A DNA stretch of 64,000 nucleotides, taken from Clostridia bacterium. GTDB taxonomy: Bacteria; Bacillota; Clostridia; UBA1381. Below the pieces are notes generated by a model, which searched no databases, was not told where the DNA came from, and saw only the letters and a list, made by a program, of their open reading frames with translations. Within the stretch, counting starts at the first letter, position 1, and the number at the start of each line of letters is the position of its first letter. Below are positions 1 to 8,928 of the stretch, one piece after another. The translations under genes and the position numbers were made by a program. Location of the stretch: positions 62,001 through 126,000 of the forward strand of contig CAADTH010000068.1 in assembly GCA_900751885.1 (NCBI GenBank), written 5' to 3'.

Positions 1-817
1 GGTGGAATGTCCGATTGTTGACAATCCAAAAATTCGTCGCAATTCTCGGATTTAGGAAGTACAGGCTTCTGCCTGCCTCACTGTGTCCTTCCAGCGCACG
101 CTTCGCCGCAATCATGCTGTGAGACGACGGTGTATTATAGATTGCTCCATTCATCGTCGGCTCAAACTGTACGCCGTACTTTCGGTCAAAAATCACATCA
201 TAGATGGTATTCGGATACTCCCTGCTCTGTACGCGGTTCAAAATCACATTCCCGACAGCCACTTTCCCAGCAAACGGTTCCCCTCCGCTTTCTGCGTGAA
301 TGATTCGTCCCAGCCAAAGGGTATCCTCCTTGTCATATTCTTTTTTCAAAATCATCTCTTGTGGAACGGTTTGATTCGATTTTTCTATCTTTACCTCATA
401 ATATGTGCCGTCCCAGTTGACCCTTGCCCCCAGTGTCTCCGATATAAACCGTACCGGAACGAAGCACCGGTCCTGAACAATTCTTGCCGCCCCCTGCATT
501 TTCACGCGCTTTCCATCTACCATCGCATACGCAGAGCCAATGGTAAGCTGTATCTTCTTCTCATCCTGCACTGACACCTTGGCGCGCTGTGGGTCCCACT
601 CTACCCTGTCTGCACCAAGTGCCTCCGATACAAAGCGTATCGGTACATACGTCGTGTCATAGTCGATAAATGGACGGGCGTCTGTCTTGATATACTCGCC
701 GTTCACGACAAGGTCAACCGGAATATCCCGGTCAGCCACTGCCCGTGCGCTCTGCGCCGAGAGACCAAACACCACTGCCATACATAGAAGATATCCTGCT
801 AATTTTGATAACTTCAT
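1..817 (-). CDS. SleB/CwlJ-type cell wall hydrolase with copper-amine-oxidase-like N domains (3' end outside window)
   Basis: The reading frame opens at an ATG (817) behind a strong AAGGAGG and runs off the left edge, leaving about 272 codons. A signal peptide (MKLSKLAGYLLCMAVVFG...) is followed by two copper-amine-oxidase-N-like repeats, recognisable by the paired TYVPIRFVSEALGA and CFVPVRFISETLGA segments. The last ~100 residues match the hydrolase_2 (SleB/CwlJ) fold: RIIHAESGGEPFAGKVAVGN with its catalytic-type Glu, then VILNRVQS and a GVQFEPT segment. SleB/CwlJ proteins are lytic enzymes acting on spore cortex or peptidoglycan. The N domains probably bind wall material. It stands alone, downstream of a repeat and of nothing else on its strand. 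A germination role is inferred; general wall turnover is also possible. Confidence 0.88.
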   Translation of the reverse strand, partial: MKLSKLAGYLLCMAVVFGLSAQSARAVADRDIPVDLVVNGEYIKTDARPFIDYDTTYVPIRFVSEALGADRVEWDPQRAKVSVQDEKKIQLTIGSAYAMVDGKRVKMQGAARIVQDRCFVPVRFISETLGARVNWDGTYYEVKIEKSNQTVPQEMILKKEYDKEDTLWLGRIIHAESGGEPFAGKVAVGNVILNRVQSREYPNTIYDVIFDRKYGVQFEPTMNGAIYNTPSSHSMIAAKRALEGHSEAGRSLYFLNPRIATNFWIVNNRTFH

Positions 818-898
818 ACCATACCTCCTTAGTAGGATTTAATTCCACTATAGCATATCCCTTCTTTTAAAATCAACCCCAAATATCTGGAAACCAAA

Positions 899-1145
899 AG
901 AGGATAGGAAAACATCGTGCTAGGCGAATGAAGCGAAGGAAACAGCGGCAAATGCGCTGTTTCCCTTGCCCGACGGCGTGCAATCGTACTCCGAGGGTGA
1001 GTTTTATCCGTAGCATAAAGCATGGATTTTAGAAATTTGTATGAGATACAAATTTTTATCTTGAAACAAGTATCATATTTGCAGTTAGAGTCAGCTTATT
1101 TTCAGCTTTTATCATGCTTTATGTGATCTGTACATGTTTTACAGC
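899..1145 (-). repeat. Structured intergenic repeat, copy A
   Basis: This ~245 bp non-coding block is about 80% identical, by eye, to the reverse complement of 26669-26890. It fills the 817-1154 gap. Paired elements are kept in both copies: an outer CATAAAGCATG/CATGCTTTATG stem, a GGAAACAGCG/CGCTGTTTCC hairpin and a GCTA...TAGC stem. Some substitutions between copies are compensatory, which suggests a folded RNA. An apparent 64-codon frame inside it is not supported by any protein-like feature. I do not recognise the RNA family. Confidence 0.75.
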
Positions 1146-1153
1146 CCCTTTTT

Positions 1154-4100
1154 CTATTCTATGACAAGCGGCTGCATCACAAGCTCCCCTGTCTCTTGAT
1201 TCCACAAAAGCACTTTCGTGCGTCCCTGCACAGTGCCCGAAAACTGCACCTGCATGGTGCGGTCGCCTGATGAAGTCTGCTGTTTGATTTGAACACCTGT
1301 CAAAGTCCCCGCCGCGTCAAAGCTTGCCATACCGAGAATATAGCCTGTATTCGGCTTCAAAAATTCACACGCAATCTGGATTGCTCCATCCTTCGAAGCG
1401 CTGCCCTCCAGTATCACGCCGTCAGAATAAAATGCAAGCTCCGCAGCATTTCCATACGAACCGTCCGGCGCGAGATACCGCACATACCGATATGGTGTCG
1501 GGTCAGCTCGCTTTACCGTTGTCACCTCTCCCTCCGGCGGCATTGTCTCAATCACATACAAGTCTGTATAGGAATCGTCCCCCCGATTGTATCCCTGGAA
1601 CCGCCCTCCAACCATCCTCTGGGCATATCCCTTGCGGGGAGCATAAGAAATGATACCAACCGTGGACGGCTCATTGAGCTTCAGCCCCACATACACGCCA
1701 TTTGCCTGCGTGCTGTCAAAATAGGTATCCAGCCGATTGTCCAACACGTTCGAAGCCGCCGCTCCCTCCCACGGCTGGCTATCCGTCGTATACAACTCAC
1801 CTGTCAGCCTTTTACTCGGATGAATCGCAGTCGGCGGCTCTATCTCAGGGCTTTTTGCCACTGCAATCTCCCAAATCTGTTCGTCTCCGCCTTTTTTGTC
1901 GTAGGAGATAAGCGGCGCGCCGTCCTTCGTGCTTGCCACGCTGACCGTAAGATAGTTCCTGCTTGTTTTACTGCGGATTCGGTATTCCCCTTCTCCTACT
2001 GTCTCCAGCATCCACTGTGCCTGGATATCCTTTTCGGTCCCCTGCAAAATTTGCGGTGTGTCCTCTGACGGACGCAGGCACTTTCTCGTTTTGCGGTTTT
2101 CTAACAGAATATCGCCCTGCCCTGTAAAGCCCACCCGCCATTGCTGGGACGCATATCCGCTGTCCGCTTCCTGAACCGCCTGTACTCCATTTTCATAGGA
2201 GCGGTTTTCAATATCCATTTTCTTTCCGCTTTTTTTATTGGTAAAGGTAAAATACGTTTGCTCATCCGCAATCATCACAGGAGCTTCTGCATAGACCGTT
2301 TCATCCGACAAAAGCGCCGCCCTAATCACTACGTCACCCCCCTTGCTTGCAGAAAGGACAGGCTTTCCATCCTTCACCTCAATGCTTGCCCTGTCTGATA
2401 TTGTCCCGTCTAAATTCATTACCGTCCAAACGACTTCCTCCTGTAACAGCGCTCTTGGCTCTGATAGGATATCAAGTTCCACCTGCTGTCCAGCCGGTAT
2501 GATGGTATCTCCCACTCCGATTGCCATACTTGCAATCTCAAACTTAGGATAAATGTGCCAGAGGGTATCTTTCCCATATGCCAACGCCCCGGAAGCATCC
2601 ACTCCAACCTGCTGTCCGTTTTGCGCGGTGATGTTCCATATATCATCCGCCTGCTGTGAAAGGGCAAAGCCTGCGCCATCCTCTCCAAAGGTCAAATTCT
2701 CCATCAGCGCCTCAGTCGATTCATTGGATACGATTTTACTGCCCTTTTCTGTTTTCTCCAAATGGTACGTTCCCTCCAGCACGGTTCCATTCTGATTCAC
2801 AAGCTCTACCGCACGGGAGTCCGCAAGGTCGTGGGAAATCACATATGTGGTGACAGAATTCGGCGCAAGGACTGCCTGATACTCTTTGCCTTTCAGCGTC
2901 TCTTCAGGCAAACTTGCCCAGTTCTCTTCCGCACTTGTCCGCTGTGCCTGCACTTTGGTTCCAATATTCGTGAACTTCGACAAATCCACCTTGATGCTCT
3001 TCTCTTGATTTGAAGGGTTGCTCATGACCAAAACAGCCTTCCCTGTCTTTTTGTCATAAGCGGCAACCGTGTTCTCATCCCCTGAATCAATGATGGTATA
3101 CCCTGGACGAATAAATCTGGTGTACTGCCCGAAGGTATAATACTTCTTCGTGAGAATCAGCTCTCCTGTCCTGTGGTCTGCCACTGCCGTTCCCCAGTAA
3201 CCATTGTCTGACGGCGGCTCTTCATTCGGATAACGGTCATTGATGTGCCGGTCAATCGCCTGCCAGATGACCCATCCGGTCGGCATCATTCCGTTGATAT
3301 CTTCGTTGATGCGTCCGGCAAGCCATAGTCCGGGTCCCATACTGCCTGCATTTTCTCCGCCGGCGCTGCCGCCGTCCACCTCTGACATCCATAGCCCTTT
3401 TTCATATGACGCCGCTGTCTCTTTTAGCGCAGTCCGGTCGCTTCCCGCGTAGCTATGTACATTGATTCGGTCGATGGCATCTCTCGCTTCAGGCGAGAGT
3501 GCTTCAAAATTAATACGCGCGCGGTTGATATCCGTCTCTTCCGTACCCACAAGCGGAACAGAAATCCCTTTTTCGTCCATTTTTTGTTTGACTGCCAGTG
3601 TCAGTGCAGACTGTGCCTTGCCTGGAGAGATGTGCATCCCCTCCTGCTTCGGACTTCCAAAGCCCCAATAGGTGGTGTCCGGCTCGTTGAAGGGAGAAAG
3701 GCTTGCAAAGGTGATTCCCTCTCCTTCAAAGTGCTTTACCACCTCTGTGAGATAATCTGCAAAGACATTGTAGTTCTCGGGTGCAAGATTATCCACACTT
3801 GCGTCACTTACCACTACCGTGCCGCGCGGTGCTTCCATGGTGATATTCACTCCGTCCTCCTTGCAGAAAAACTGAGTCCTCTCATTTTCCGGCTTCTTTT
3901 GGTTCTCCCAAAATCCCTCGAGCTCTTCCTTTGTCGCTTCTCTGCATCCCCCTGTGGCACACCCACTCTCTGTCATGAAATACGGAGCAGAGTTTGCAAA
4001 GGCTTCCACGGTATCCGCACCCGCGGCAACCGCCGCCTTCAAGACGTTCACTTGATTTTCATCCGCGTCCCAGTCCCATATCAAGCTTCCATTTTTATCA

Positions 4101-4450
4101 TATCCCTTTGCCAGCCCAGGCATGGCACCATCCGGACGCCCCTCGTAAATATGCGTATGTGTACCGTCTCCCCCACCAATGTTATAGCGCGCAATATTCA
4201 TTCCAAGACCTTTTTCCGCGCTAAAAAATGCCTCTGCCGCCGTTTTGGTAAGCTGTTCGGAATAGCCGATGTAGTTCGCCCACCAGCATAGGCTCGTGCC
4301 CCAGCCCTCAAACTCACCGAATGGGCTTTGCACAAATGGATTCGGCTTTATCACCTGCACTTGCCCCTCTTCCTTTGCAGCCCCTGGCAAAGCCGCTATC
4401 GCCATGATACATGCAGTCACCGCCGCTGCAATTCGCTTCAAACCTTTCAT
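1154..4450 (-). CDS. Secreted GH30-family glycoside hydrolase with ricin-B-like and F5/8-type modules
   Basis: The start is taken at the ATG at 4450 (MKGLKRIAAAVTAC..., a signal peptide), preceded by GGGAGG. An in-frame GTG at 4492 overlaps the -10 box and is rejected. Residues ~25-470 form a GH30 catalytic domain (GWGTSLCWWANYIG near the start, acid/base Glu in SPFNEPDTTYWG, nucleophile Glu in LWMSEVDGG), most like endo-beta-1,6-galactanases acting on pectin side chains. Then come a beta-sandwich region, a ricin-B-like lectin domain (~732-862, with QQW and QIW motifs), a discoidin/F5/8-like domain (~878-1005) and a C-terminal ~80-residue module also seen in the lyase at 26940. It has no SLH repeats, so it is probably released or tethered by carbohydrate binding. 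GH30 assignment is firm; the exact substrate is not. Confidence 0.85.
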   Translation of the reverse strand: MKGLKRIAAAVTACIMAIAALPGAAKEEGQVQVIKPNPFVQSPFGEFEGWGTSLCWWANYIGYSEQLTKTAAEAFFSAEKGLGMNIARYNIGGGDGTHTHIYEGRPDGAMPGLAKGYDKNGSLIWDWDADENQVNVLKAAVAAGADTVEAFANSAPYFMTESGCATGGCREATKEELEGFWENQKKPENERTQFFCKEDGVNITMEAPRGTVVVSDASVDNLAPENYNVFADYLTEVVKHFEGEGITFASLSPFNEPDTTYWGFGSPKQEGMHISPGKAQSALTLAVKQKMDEKGISVPLVGTEETDINRARINFEALSPEARDAIDRINVHSYAGSDRTALKETAASYEKGLWMSEVDGGSAGGENAGSMGPGLWLAGRINEDINGMMPTGWVIWQAIDRHINDRYPNEEPPSDNGYWGTAVADHRTGELILTKKYYTFGQYTRFIRPGYTIIDSGDENTVAAYDKKTGKAVLVMSNPSNQEKSIKVDLSKFTNIGTKVQAQRTSAEENWASLPEETLKGKEYQAVLAPNSVTTYVISHDLADSRAVELVNQNGTVLEGTYHLEKTEKGSKIVSNESTEALMENLTFGEDGAGFALSQQADDIWNITAQNGQQVGVDASGALAYGKDTLWHIYPKFEIASMAIGVGDTIIPAGQQVELDILSEPRALLQEEVVWTVMNLDGTISDRASIEVKDGKPVLSASKGGDVVIRAALLSDETVYAEAPVMIADEQTYFTFTNKKSGKKMDIENRSYENGVQAVQEADSGYASQQWRVGFTGQGDILLENRKTRKCLRPSEDTPQILQGTEKDIQAQWMLETVGEGEYRIRSKTSRNYLTVSVASTKDGAPLISYDKKGGDEQIWEIAVAKSPEIEPPTAIHPSKRLTGELYTTDSQPWEGAAASNVLDNRLDTYFDSTQANGVYVGLKLNEPSTVGIISYAPRKGYAQRMVGGRFQGYNRGDDSYTDLYVIETMPPEGEVTTVKRADPTPYRYVRYLAPDGSYGNAAELAFYSDGVILEGSASKDGAIQIACEFLKPNTGYILGMASFDAAGTLTGVQIKQQTSSGDRTMQVQFSGTVQGRTKVLLWNQETGELVMQPLVIE

Positions 4451-4480
4451 TGCGCTTCCCTCCCTTAATTGTTTATTCTT

Positions 4481-4510
4481 ATTATATCCCACCCAATCTC
4501 TGTTTGTAAA
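4481..4510 (-). promoter_or_regulatory. Sigma-A-type promoter of the GH30 gene
   Basis: TTTACA (4505-4510) and TATAAT (4481-4486) are separated by 18 bp, 31 bp upstream of the ATG at 4450. This places the transcription start downstream of the alternative GTG start and supports the shorter protein. Confidence 0.65.
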
Positions 4511-4545
4511 TAATATTTATAGGGTCTTTCTATACTTTCTCGGAC

Positions 4546-4589
4546 AAAAAAATCCCTGAATGCAAGAGGTATGCCTTTTGCATTCAGGG
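4546..4589 (-). terminator. Rho-independent terminator of the SLH protein gene
   Basis: A 12-bp perfect stem (CCCTGAATGCAA / TTGCATTCAGGG) is followed on the minus strand by a run of seven T. It lies 18 bp after the stop codon of the gene ending at 4607. Confidence 0.85.
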
Positions 4590-4606
4590 AAATCGTATTC
4601 TATTGT

Positions 4607-7522
4607 CTATTCCTGACCATAGAACATAATCGTATTGACCTGTCCTTCTGATACATAAACCATAACCTTATCACACAGATTCCCGCTTCCCTTTGCGTCC
4701 TTCAAATCTGTGATGCTGTAGGTCTGCTTGGTATCGCCAATGTAAGGGCTGACCTCCCAGCTCTTACCCTTCTTCACATTCTTCAAGATAACCGGCTTGC
4801 TCTTCTTTAGGTCAAAGTATTCTTCCTCTAAGCCTTCTCCTCTGCCGTCGCCGATATCCTGCTTGCTCACGCGGATAAATGGATTTTCCTCATCCATTCC
4901 CACTTCCAAAACATTTGCTACAAACACACGCGTGTATATTTCTCCCTCTGCGTTCTTCGCAATCTCACCCGTGTCTGGGTCCACGAAGGAGTTATCAAAC
5001 TGGGAACCGGTCCAGTCATATACACCGCTGTCAAGTACCTCTTCCACATGTGCATTCAGCAGTAAATTCTGCCTATTGATTGCCTTATTTTTCTTTGTAC
5101 CGAACTGGATAACGTCTCCCGCTTGAACATCCGCAAACTCTGTATTATTATCTGTCGTCTTTGTCGTATCTTTTATACTGCCGCCTTCATACAGGAACAG
5201 TTTGTTTACATTATCATCATCTGACGATACCTTGGATGCTCCTTTTTTCGCAATCCAAATCGGAGACTGCTTGCTTACCTCTGCCTGTGCGTCGTTTCCA
5301 TACACCAGTACGAGCGCCGCATGCTTGCTGGTATCCACATCGTATGCTTCCACCCAATACGACTCATTCGTCTTAAAGGTACTCAGTGTATATTTCTGAT
5401 AATCCTCTTTTGCAGTACGATCCCCAGGAATATAGAGAATCGTTGTTTTGGAATCAATATAAAATTCATTCGAGAAATTGTTGGATCCAGAATACTTGAG
5501 CTTCGAGAGTGATTTATACCGCACTAGGCTGTCGTCGCTCTCATTATTTCCGCCTTCCTCTGTACTAAGTGTGACAATTTTATTGATATTTTTGTTGCTC
5601 GCATTGATTTTTACAAGCTGAGAGGTCGCTGTTGTATTGACCTTGTCTGCGTTTCTCCCATAGACCTCTTCCTTATTGTCGATATCCGCTCTGCTACTTT
5701 GTGCAGTCGCTTTCAGATTGTTCAGCATCTGTTCATCTGTAAAGCTCGCTCCATCCCCATTTTTCACCTTAGATGCAAACGACATCTTCTGTACGCTTGT
5801 GGAATATCCAGGCGCATAAACCTGCGCGGATACATCATCTGTCTCATTGCTCTGCACTGCAGATACAATATACGCATATTTCCCGGTTTCACCCTTTGTC
5901 AAGGTGCAATATACAATGTTGTTATACTTATCTGGATAGAATGTCCCGGAGATTCCCACTTTAATCTGTGTTGTGGAATCCAGATTTTCAATGCAGGAAT
6001 CCGCAACATCATATTTCTTTCCATTAATCTCAACAATCTGGTCACCGTTGTCCTCTTCCACCGAAGTGATAGCTCCTGTCACCGGCGTGCTATTGACAGA
6101 AACCGTATATAAATCCCTGTCCAGACTCACTGCATACAGTACAATATCATTTGCCTTGATATCTGTCGTCTTTATCTCATTACCGGCCTTGGTAATGGTA
6201 AATGTGTACTCATTGTCATCGTTCGGATTTAGAATCAAGGAATTCCCAGCCTTCAGCTTATCTGTGATGCGGTAATCCACTGTTGTTGGAGTCGAGTTTG
6301 CCATGATGGTCTGATAATTTGTGATAAATAATACATCCGCTGTATTATCTGCATTCTGATCGATAATTCGGATCTCACCATTGATAAAGTGATCATCCTC
6401 CGGTGTCAGCCATGCCGCAACTGCCTCGGTAAGTGTAACAGACCAGTCACCGATTGTAACTGTACTGTTGTGGTTGACCATCTTACCGTTATAGACAACA
6501 TTCATGGAATCCATATTGATTTTAATGCGCTGCTCTTTTCCTGCATCATTTTCATAGGTCACATAAGCATCCTGATATTTGCTGATTTTCTTTGCTGTAA
6601 TACTGATTACATTGTTTTTCTCTGTTGTGTTATCCATTGCAACCAGCGTCGGAAGCTCACTTCCGCCGTTATCCTTATAATAAATCTTGAGGACATATCC
6701 AAGATACTGAAGCGCTTCGAGCTCACTTTTCATAACCTGTGTATAGTCAAGCTTCATCTGCTCGTCTGTTCCAACGACTGCCACAGCCAGCTCTCCTTTG
6801 TTGAGTCCCTTTGCCTCATTGCTCAGATATGAATCGCCTACACCTGTAACAAGTACCTTTTCTTCCTCAATCTCAAGCACATCTTTTAGCAATGTTTTGT
6901 CTGTGATGACCTCTTTGGTCGGATCTCCGATTGCCTGCTCCTGAAGCGGTACCTCAAGCGCATTATATATCAGCTGTGCAATCACGCCGCGCTTTGCAGG
7001 CTCTGTCCGTGCAGCTGTAATATCCTTTGTCAAACCGATGTTTGCGGCAGTCACCATATATCCATCCGGCCATCCGCCGTTTCTGAGCGCGGTATTGCCA
7101 TATCCAATCATACAAACAACCATCTTGACCGCCTGCTCATATGTAACTGTGGAATCCGGCTGAAACGTGCCGTCGCCCATTCCATTGATAATTCCTCTGT
7201 CATACGCGGTACGGATTGCATATTTTGCATAGTGGTCAGACTGTACGTCCGAGAAAATCTCCTCGATACCGCCAACCTGGATTTTGTCCGCGTTGAGTGC
7301 TCTGATTGCAATTGTTGTAAATTCCGCCCTTGTAATTGACTTGTCCGGACCAAATGTTCCATCCTCATATCCCTTAATCAGTCCTAGGGTGGTCAGCATA
7401 GTAATCGCACTTCTATACTGTGTGTTTTCCCCTACATCCGTGAAGCCCGCAGCAAATGCTGAATTTGAAAAAACAAATACAAACAGCATAATACCTGCAA
7501 GTACACCTGAAATTCGTTTCAT
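4607..7522 (-). CDS. Secreted SLH-domain surface protein
   Basis: The start is the ATG at 7522 (MKRISGVLAGIMLFVFVFSNSAFA, a signal peptide) behind AGGAGGG; a longer frame upstream has no ribosome site. Mature residues ~25-210 hold three S-layer homology repeats (FTDVG...GYEDGTFGPDKSITRAEF; FSDVQ...GMGDGTFQPDSTVTYEQA; a third divergent one). These normally bind pyruvylated secondary cell-wall polymer. The remaining ~750 residues are Lys/Asp/Asn-rich beta-strand sequence with no family I recognise and no catalytic motif. With N-terminal SLH repeats and a long C-terminal body it could be the S-layer protein itself or a large scaffold. It has its own promoter and terminator, so it is monocistronic. 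Confidence 0.82.
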   Translation of the reverse strand: MKRISGVLAGIMLFVFVFSNSAFAAGFTDVGENTQYRSAITMLTTLGLIKGYEDGTFGPDKSITRAEFTTIAIRALNADKIQVGGIEEIFSDVQSDHYAKYAIRTAYDRGIINGMGDGTFQPDSTVTYEQAVKMVVCMIGYGNTALRNGGWPDGYMVTAANIGLTKDITAARTEPAKRGVIAQLIYNALEVPLQEQAIGDPTKEVITDKTLLKDVLEIEEEKVLVTGVGDSYLSNEAKGLNKGELAVAVVGTDEQMKLDYTQVMKSELEALQYLGYVLKIYYKDNGGSELPTLVAMDNTTEKNNVISITAKKISKYQDAYVTYENDAGKEQRIKINMDSMNVVYNGKMVNHNSTVTIGDWSVTLTEAVAAWLTPEDDHFINGEIRIIDQNADNTADVLFITNYQTIMANSTPTTVDYRITDKLKAGNSLILNPNDDNEYTFTITKAGNEIKTTDIKANDIVLYAVSLDRDLYTVSVNSTPVTGAITSVEEDNGDQIVEINGKKYDVADSCIENLDSTTQIKVGISGTFYPDKYNNIVYCTLTKGETGKYAYIVSAVQSNETDDVSAQVYAPGYSTSVQKMSFASKVKNGDGASFTDEQMLNNLKATAQSSRADIDNKEEVYGRNADKVNTTATSQLVKINASNKNINKIVTLSTEEGGNNESDDSLVRYKSLSKLKYSGSNNFSNEFYIDSKTTILYIPGDRTAKEDYQKYTLSTFKTNESYWVEAYDVDTSKHAALVLVYGNDAQAEVSKQSPIWIAKKGASKVSSDDDNVNKLFLYEGGSIKDTTKTTDNNTEFADVQAGDVIQFGTKKNKAINRQNLLLNAHVEEVLDSGVYDWTGSQFDNSFVDPDTGEIAKNAEGEIYTRVFVANVLEVGMDEENPFIRVSKQDIGDGRGEGLEEEYFDLKKSKPVILKNVKKGKSWEVSPYIGDTKQTYSITDLKDAKGSGNLCDKVMVYVSEGQVNTIMFYGQE

Positions 7523-7593
7523 AAATACCCTCCTATGTTTATTTTTGGCAGAATCACACCACATCCTCCGCCATTTTATTTGATACAAAGATT

Positions 7594-7622
7594 ATTATAT
7601 AACAATATTCTTCGTTTTGCAA
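7594..7622 (-). promoter_or_regulatory. Promoter of the SLH protein gene
   Basis: TTGCAA (7617-7622), 17 bp spacer and a perfect TATAAT (7594-7599) lie 72 bp upstream of the ATG at 7522, leaving an untranslated leader of about 65 nt. Confidence 0.65.
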
Positions 7623-7671
7623 GTGATATTGTCATTTTTCACGCCTTTTTCTGCTTTGTGTCAAATGCCTA

Positions 7672-7700
7672 TTGTTTTTTCACAAAAACTAGTGTATCAT
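7672..7700 (+). promoter_or_regulatory. Promoter of the iron alcohol dehydrogenase gene
   Basis: TTGTTT (7672-7677), 17 bp and TATCAT (7695-7700) lie 37 bp before the ATG. This promoter diverges from the SLH gene promoter at 7594-7622. Confidence 0.5.
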
Positions 7701-7737
7701 TAAAGCATAGTGAATTTTTTATGAAGGAGCAGTCAGT

Positions 7738-8883
7738 ATGAATTCGTTTGACATCAAAACAAAAATATATTTTGGCGATAATGCGCTCGACAGGCTTTCC
7801 GAATTGCCTTATAAAAAGGTTCTCGTGATCACCGACCCGTTTGTCGTCAAAAGCGGCATGGTACAGTTGATTACATACCGCCTCAGTGATGGAAATGCAG
7901 AGTTTGAAGTATTTTCCGACGTTGTGCCGGATCCTCCGGTAGAAAAAATCACGGTGGGCGTCAAAAAAATGACTGAATATGATCCGGATGCGATTGTCGC
8001 TGTCGGCGGCGGCTCCTCGATGGATTCAGCGAAGGCAATCCGTGAGTTTGCAAGCAAAATCACAGGCCGCACAGACGTTGCCCTGATTGCCATTCCGACA
8101 ACAAGTGGAACAGGGAGCGAGGTAACAAGCTTTTCTGTCATTTCCGACCCGGAAGCGAACAAAAAATATCCTCTTGTCTCAGACGATTTAACGCCAGATG
8201 AGGCAATCCTGGATGCAACCTTGGTCAAAAGTGTTCCTGCCGTTATCACTGCGGATACGGGAATGGATGTTTTAACTCATGCAATTGAGGCGTATGTCAG
8301 CGTGAACAACAATGAATTCTCCGCGGCACTCGCTGAAAAATCCATTGAAATTTGCGGCGTGTTCCTTCTGCGGTCTTACCTTGATAACAACGACGAGCAC
8401 GCACGAAAGAAAATGCACGTTGCATCCTGTCTGGCAGGACTTGCGTTCAACTCCGCGTCTCTCGGTCTCAATCACGGCATTGCCCATGCACTCGGCGCAA
8501 ACTTCCACATCCCTCACGGGCGTGCGAATGCGCTCTTGCTGCCGCACATCATCGAATATAACAGCGATATCAATATTCACTCCAAAAGCAGAGAAGAATA
8601 TTTGCCGGCTGTAAAGAAGTATGTGAATATCGCAAAGCTTTTGGGTCTAAATAACTTCAATGAAATCACGACTGTCCGCGCGCTCGTCAACTGGATTCAG
8701 TTCATGCTCAAGGAGATGAATATGCCAATGACCATCTCCCAGTGCGGCGTTGACAAGGATACCTATTTTTCCAAAATCGATTCAATTGCAGACAGTGCAT
8801 TGGCGGATGCGTGTACGGTGACAAACCCAAGAGTGCCGACAAAGGAAGATATCCTGCAGATTTTAAAGAATTTATATGAATAA
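7738..8883 (+). CDS. Iron-containing alcohol dehydrogenase
   Basis: The product is 381 residues, the usual size for group III (iron-dependent) alcohol dehydrogenases, cytosolic and NAD(P)-dependent. The dinucleotide-binding GGGSSMDSAKA lies near residue 90. The iron-binding region is intact: GMDVLTHAIEAY near 180 and NHGIAHALGANFHIPHG near 245-262, which supply the Asp and three His ligands. The ATG follows AAGGAG at good spacing. It is closest in style to 1-propanol/butanol dehydrogenases, and would regenerate NAD+ by reducing a fermentation aldehyde. It is a single-gene transcript between divergent and convergent neighbours. The exact substrate cannot be read from sequence. Confidence 0.9.
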   Translation: MNSFDIKTKIYFGDNALDRLSELPYKKVLVITDPFVVKSGMVQLITYRLSDGNAEFEVFSDVVPDPPVEKITVGVKKMTEYDPDAIVAVGGGSSMDSAKAIREFASKITGRTDVALIAIPTTSGTGSEVTSFSVISDPEANKKYPLVSDDLTPDEAILDATLVKSVPAVITADTGMDVLTHAIEAYVSVNNNEFSAALAEKSIEICGVFLLRSYLDNNDEHARKKMHVASCLAGLAFNSASLGLNHGIAHALGANFHIPHGRANALLLPHIIEYNSDINIHSKSREEYLPAVKKYVNIAKLLGLNNFNEITTVRALVNWIQFMLKEMNMPMTISQCGVDKDTYFSKIDSIADSALADACTVTNPRVPTKEDILQILKNLYE

Positions 8884-8886
8884 AAC

Positions 8887-8917
8887 AAAAAAGAGGATGA
8901 TGTTCATCCTCTTTTTT
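8887..8917 (+). terminator. Bidirectional rho-independent terminator
   Basis: A stem of AAGAGGATGA / TCATCCTCTT is flanked by A6 and T6 tracts. It serves the dehydrogenase and the convergent methyltransferase gene. Confidence 0.85.
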
Positions 8918-8928
8918 GTTTGCCAATT

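Noticed and set aside
829..1023. 64-codon minus-strand frame in the first intergenic repeat
   Set aside because: It lies wholly within the non-coding repeat, is not kept as a frame in copy B, and has no ribosome site.
3455..4291. Long plus-strand frame opposite the GH30 gene
   Set aside because: It is a shadow of the GH30 coding strand with no ribosome site and no domain; the minus strand carries conserved catalytic motifs.
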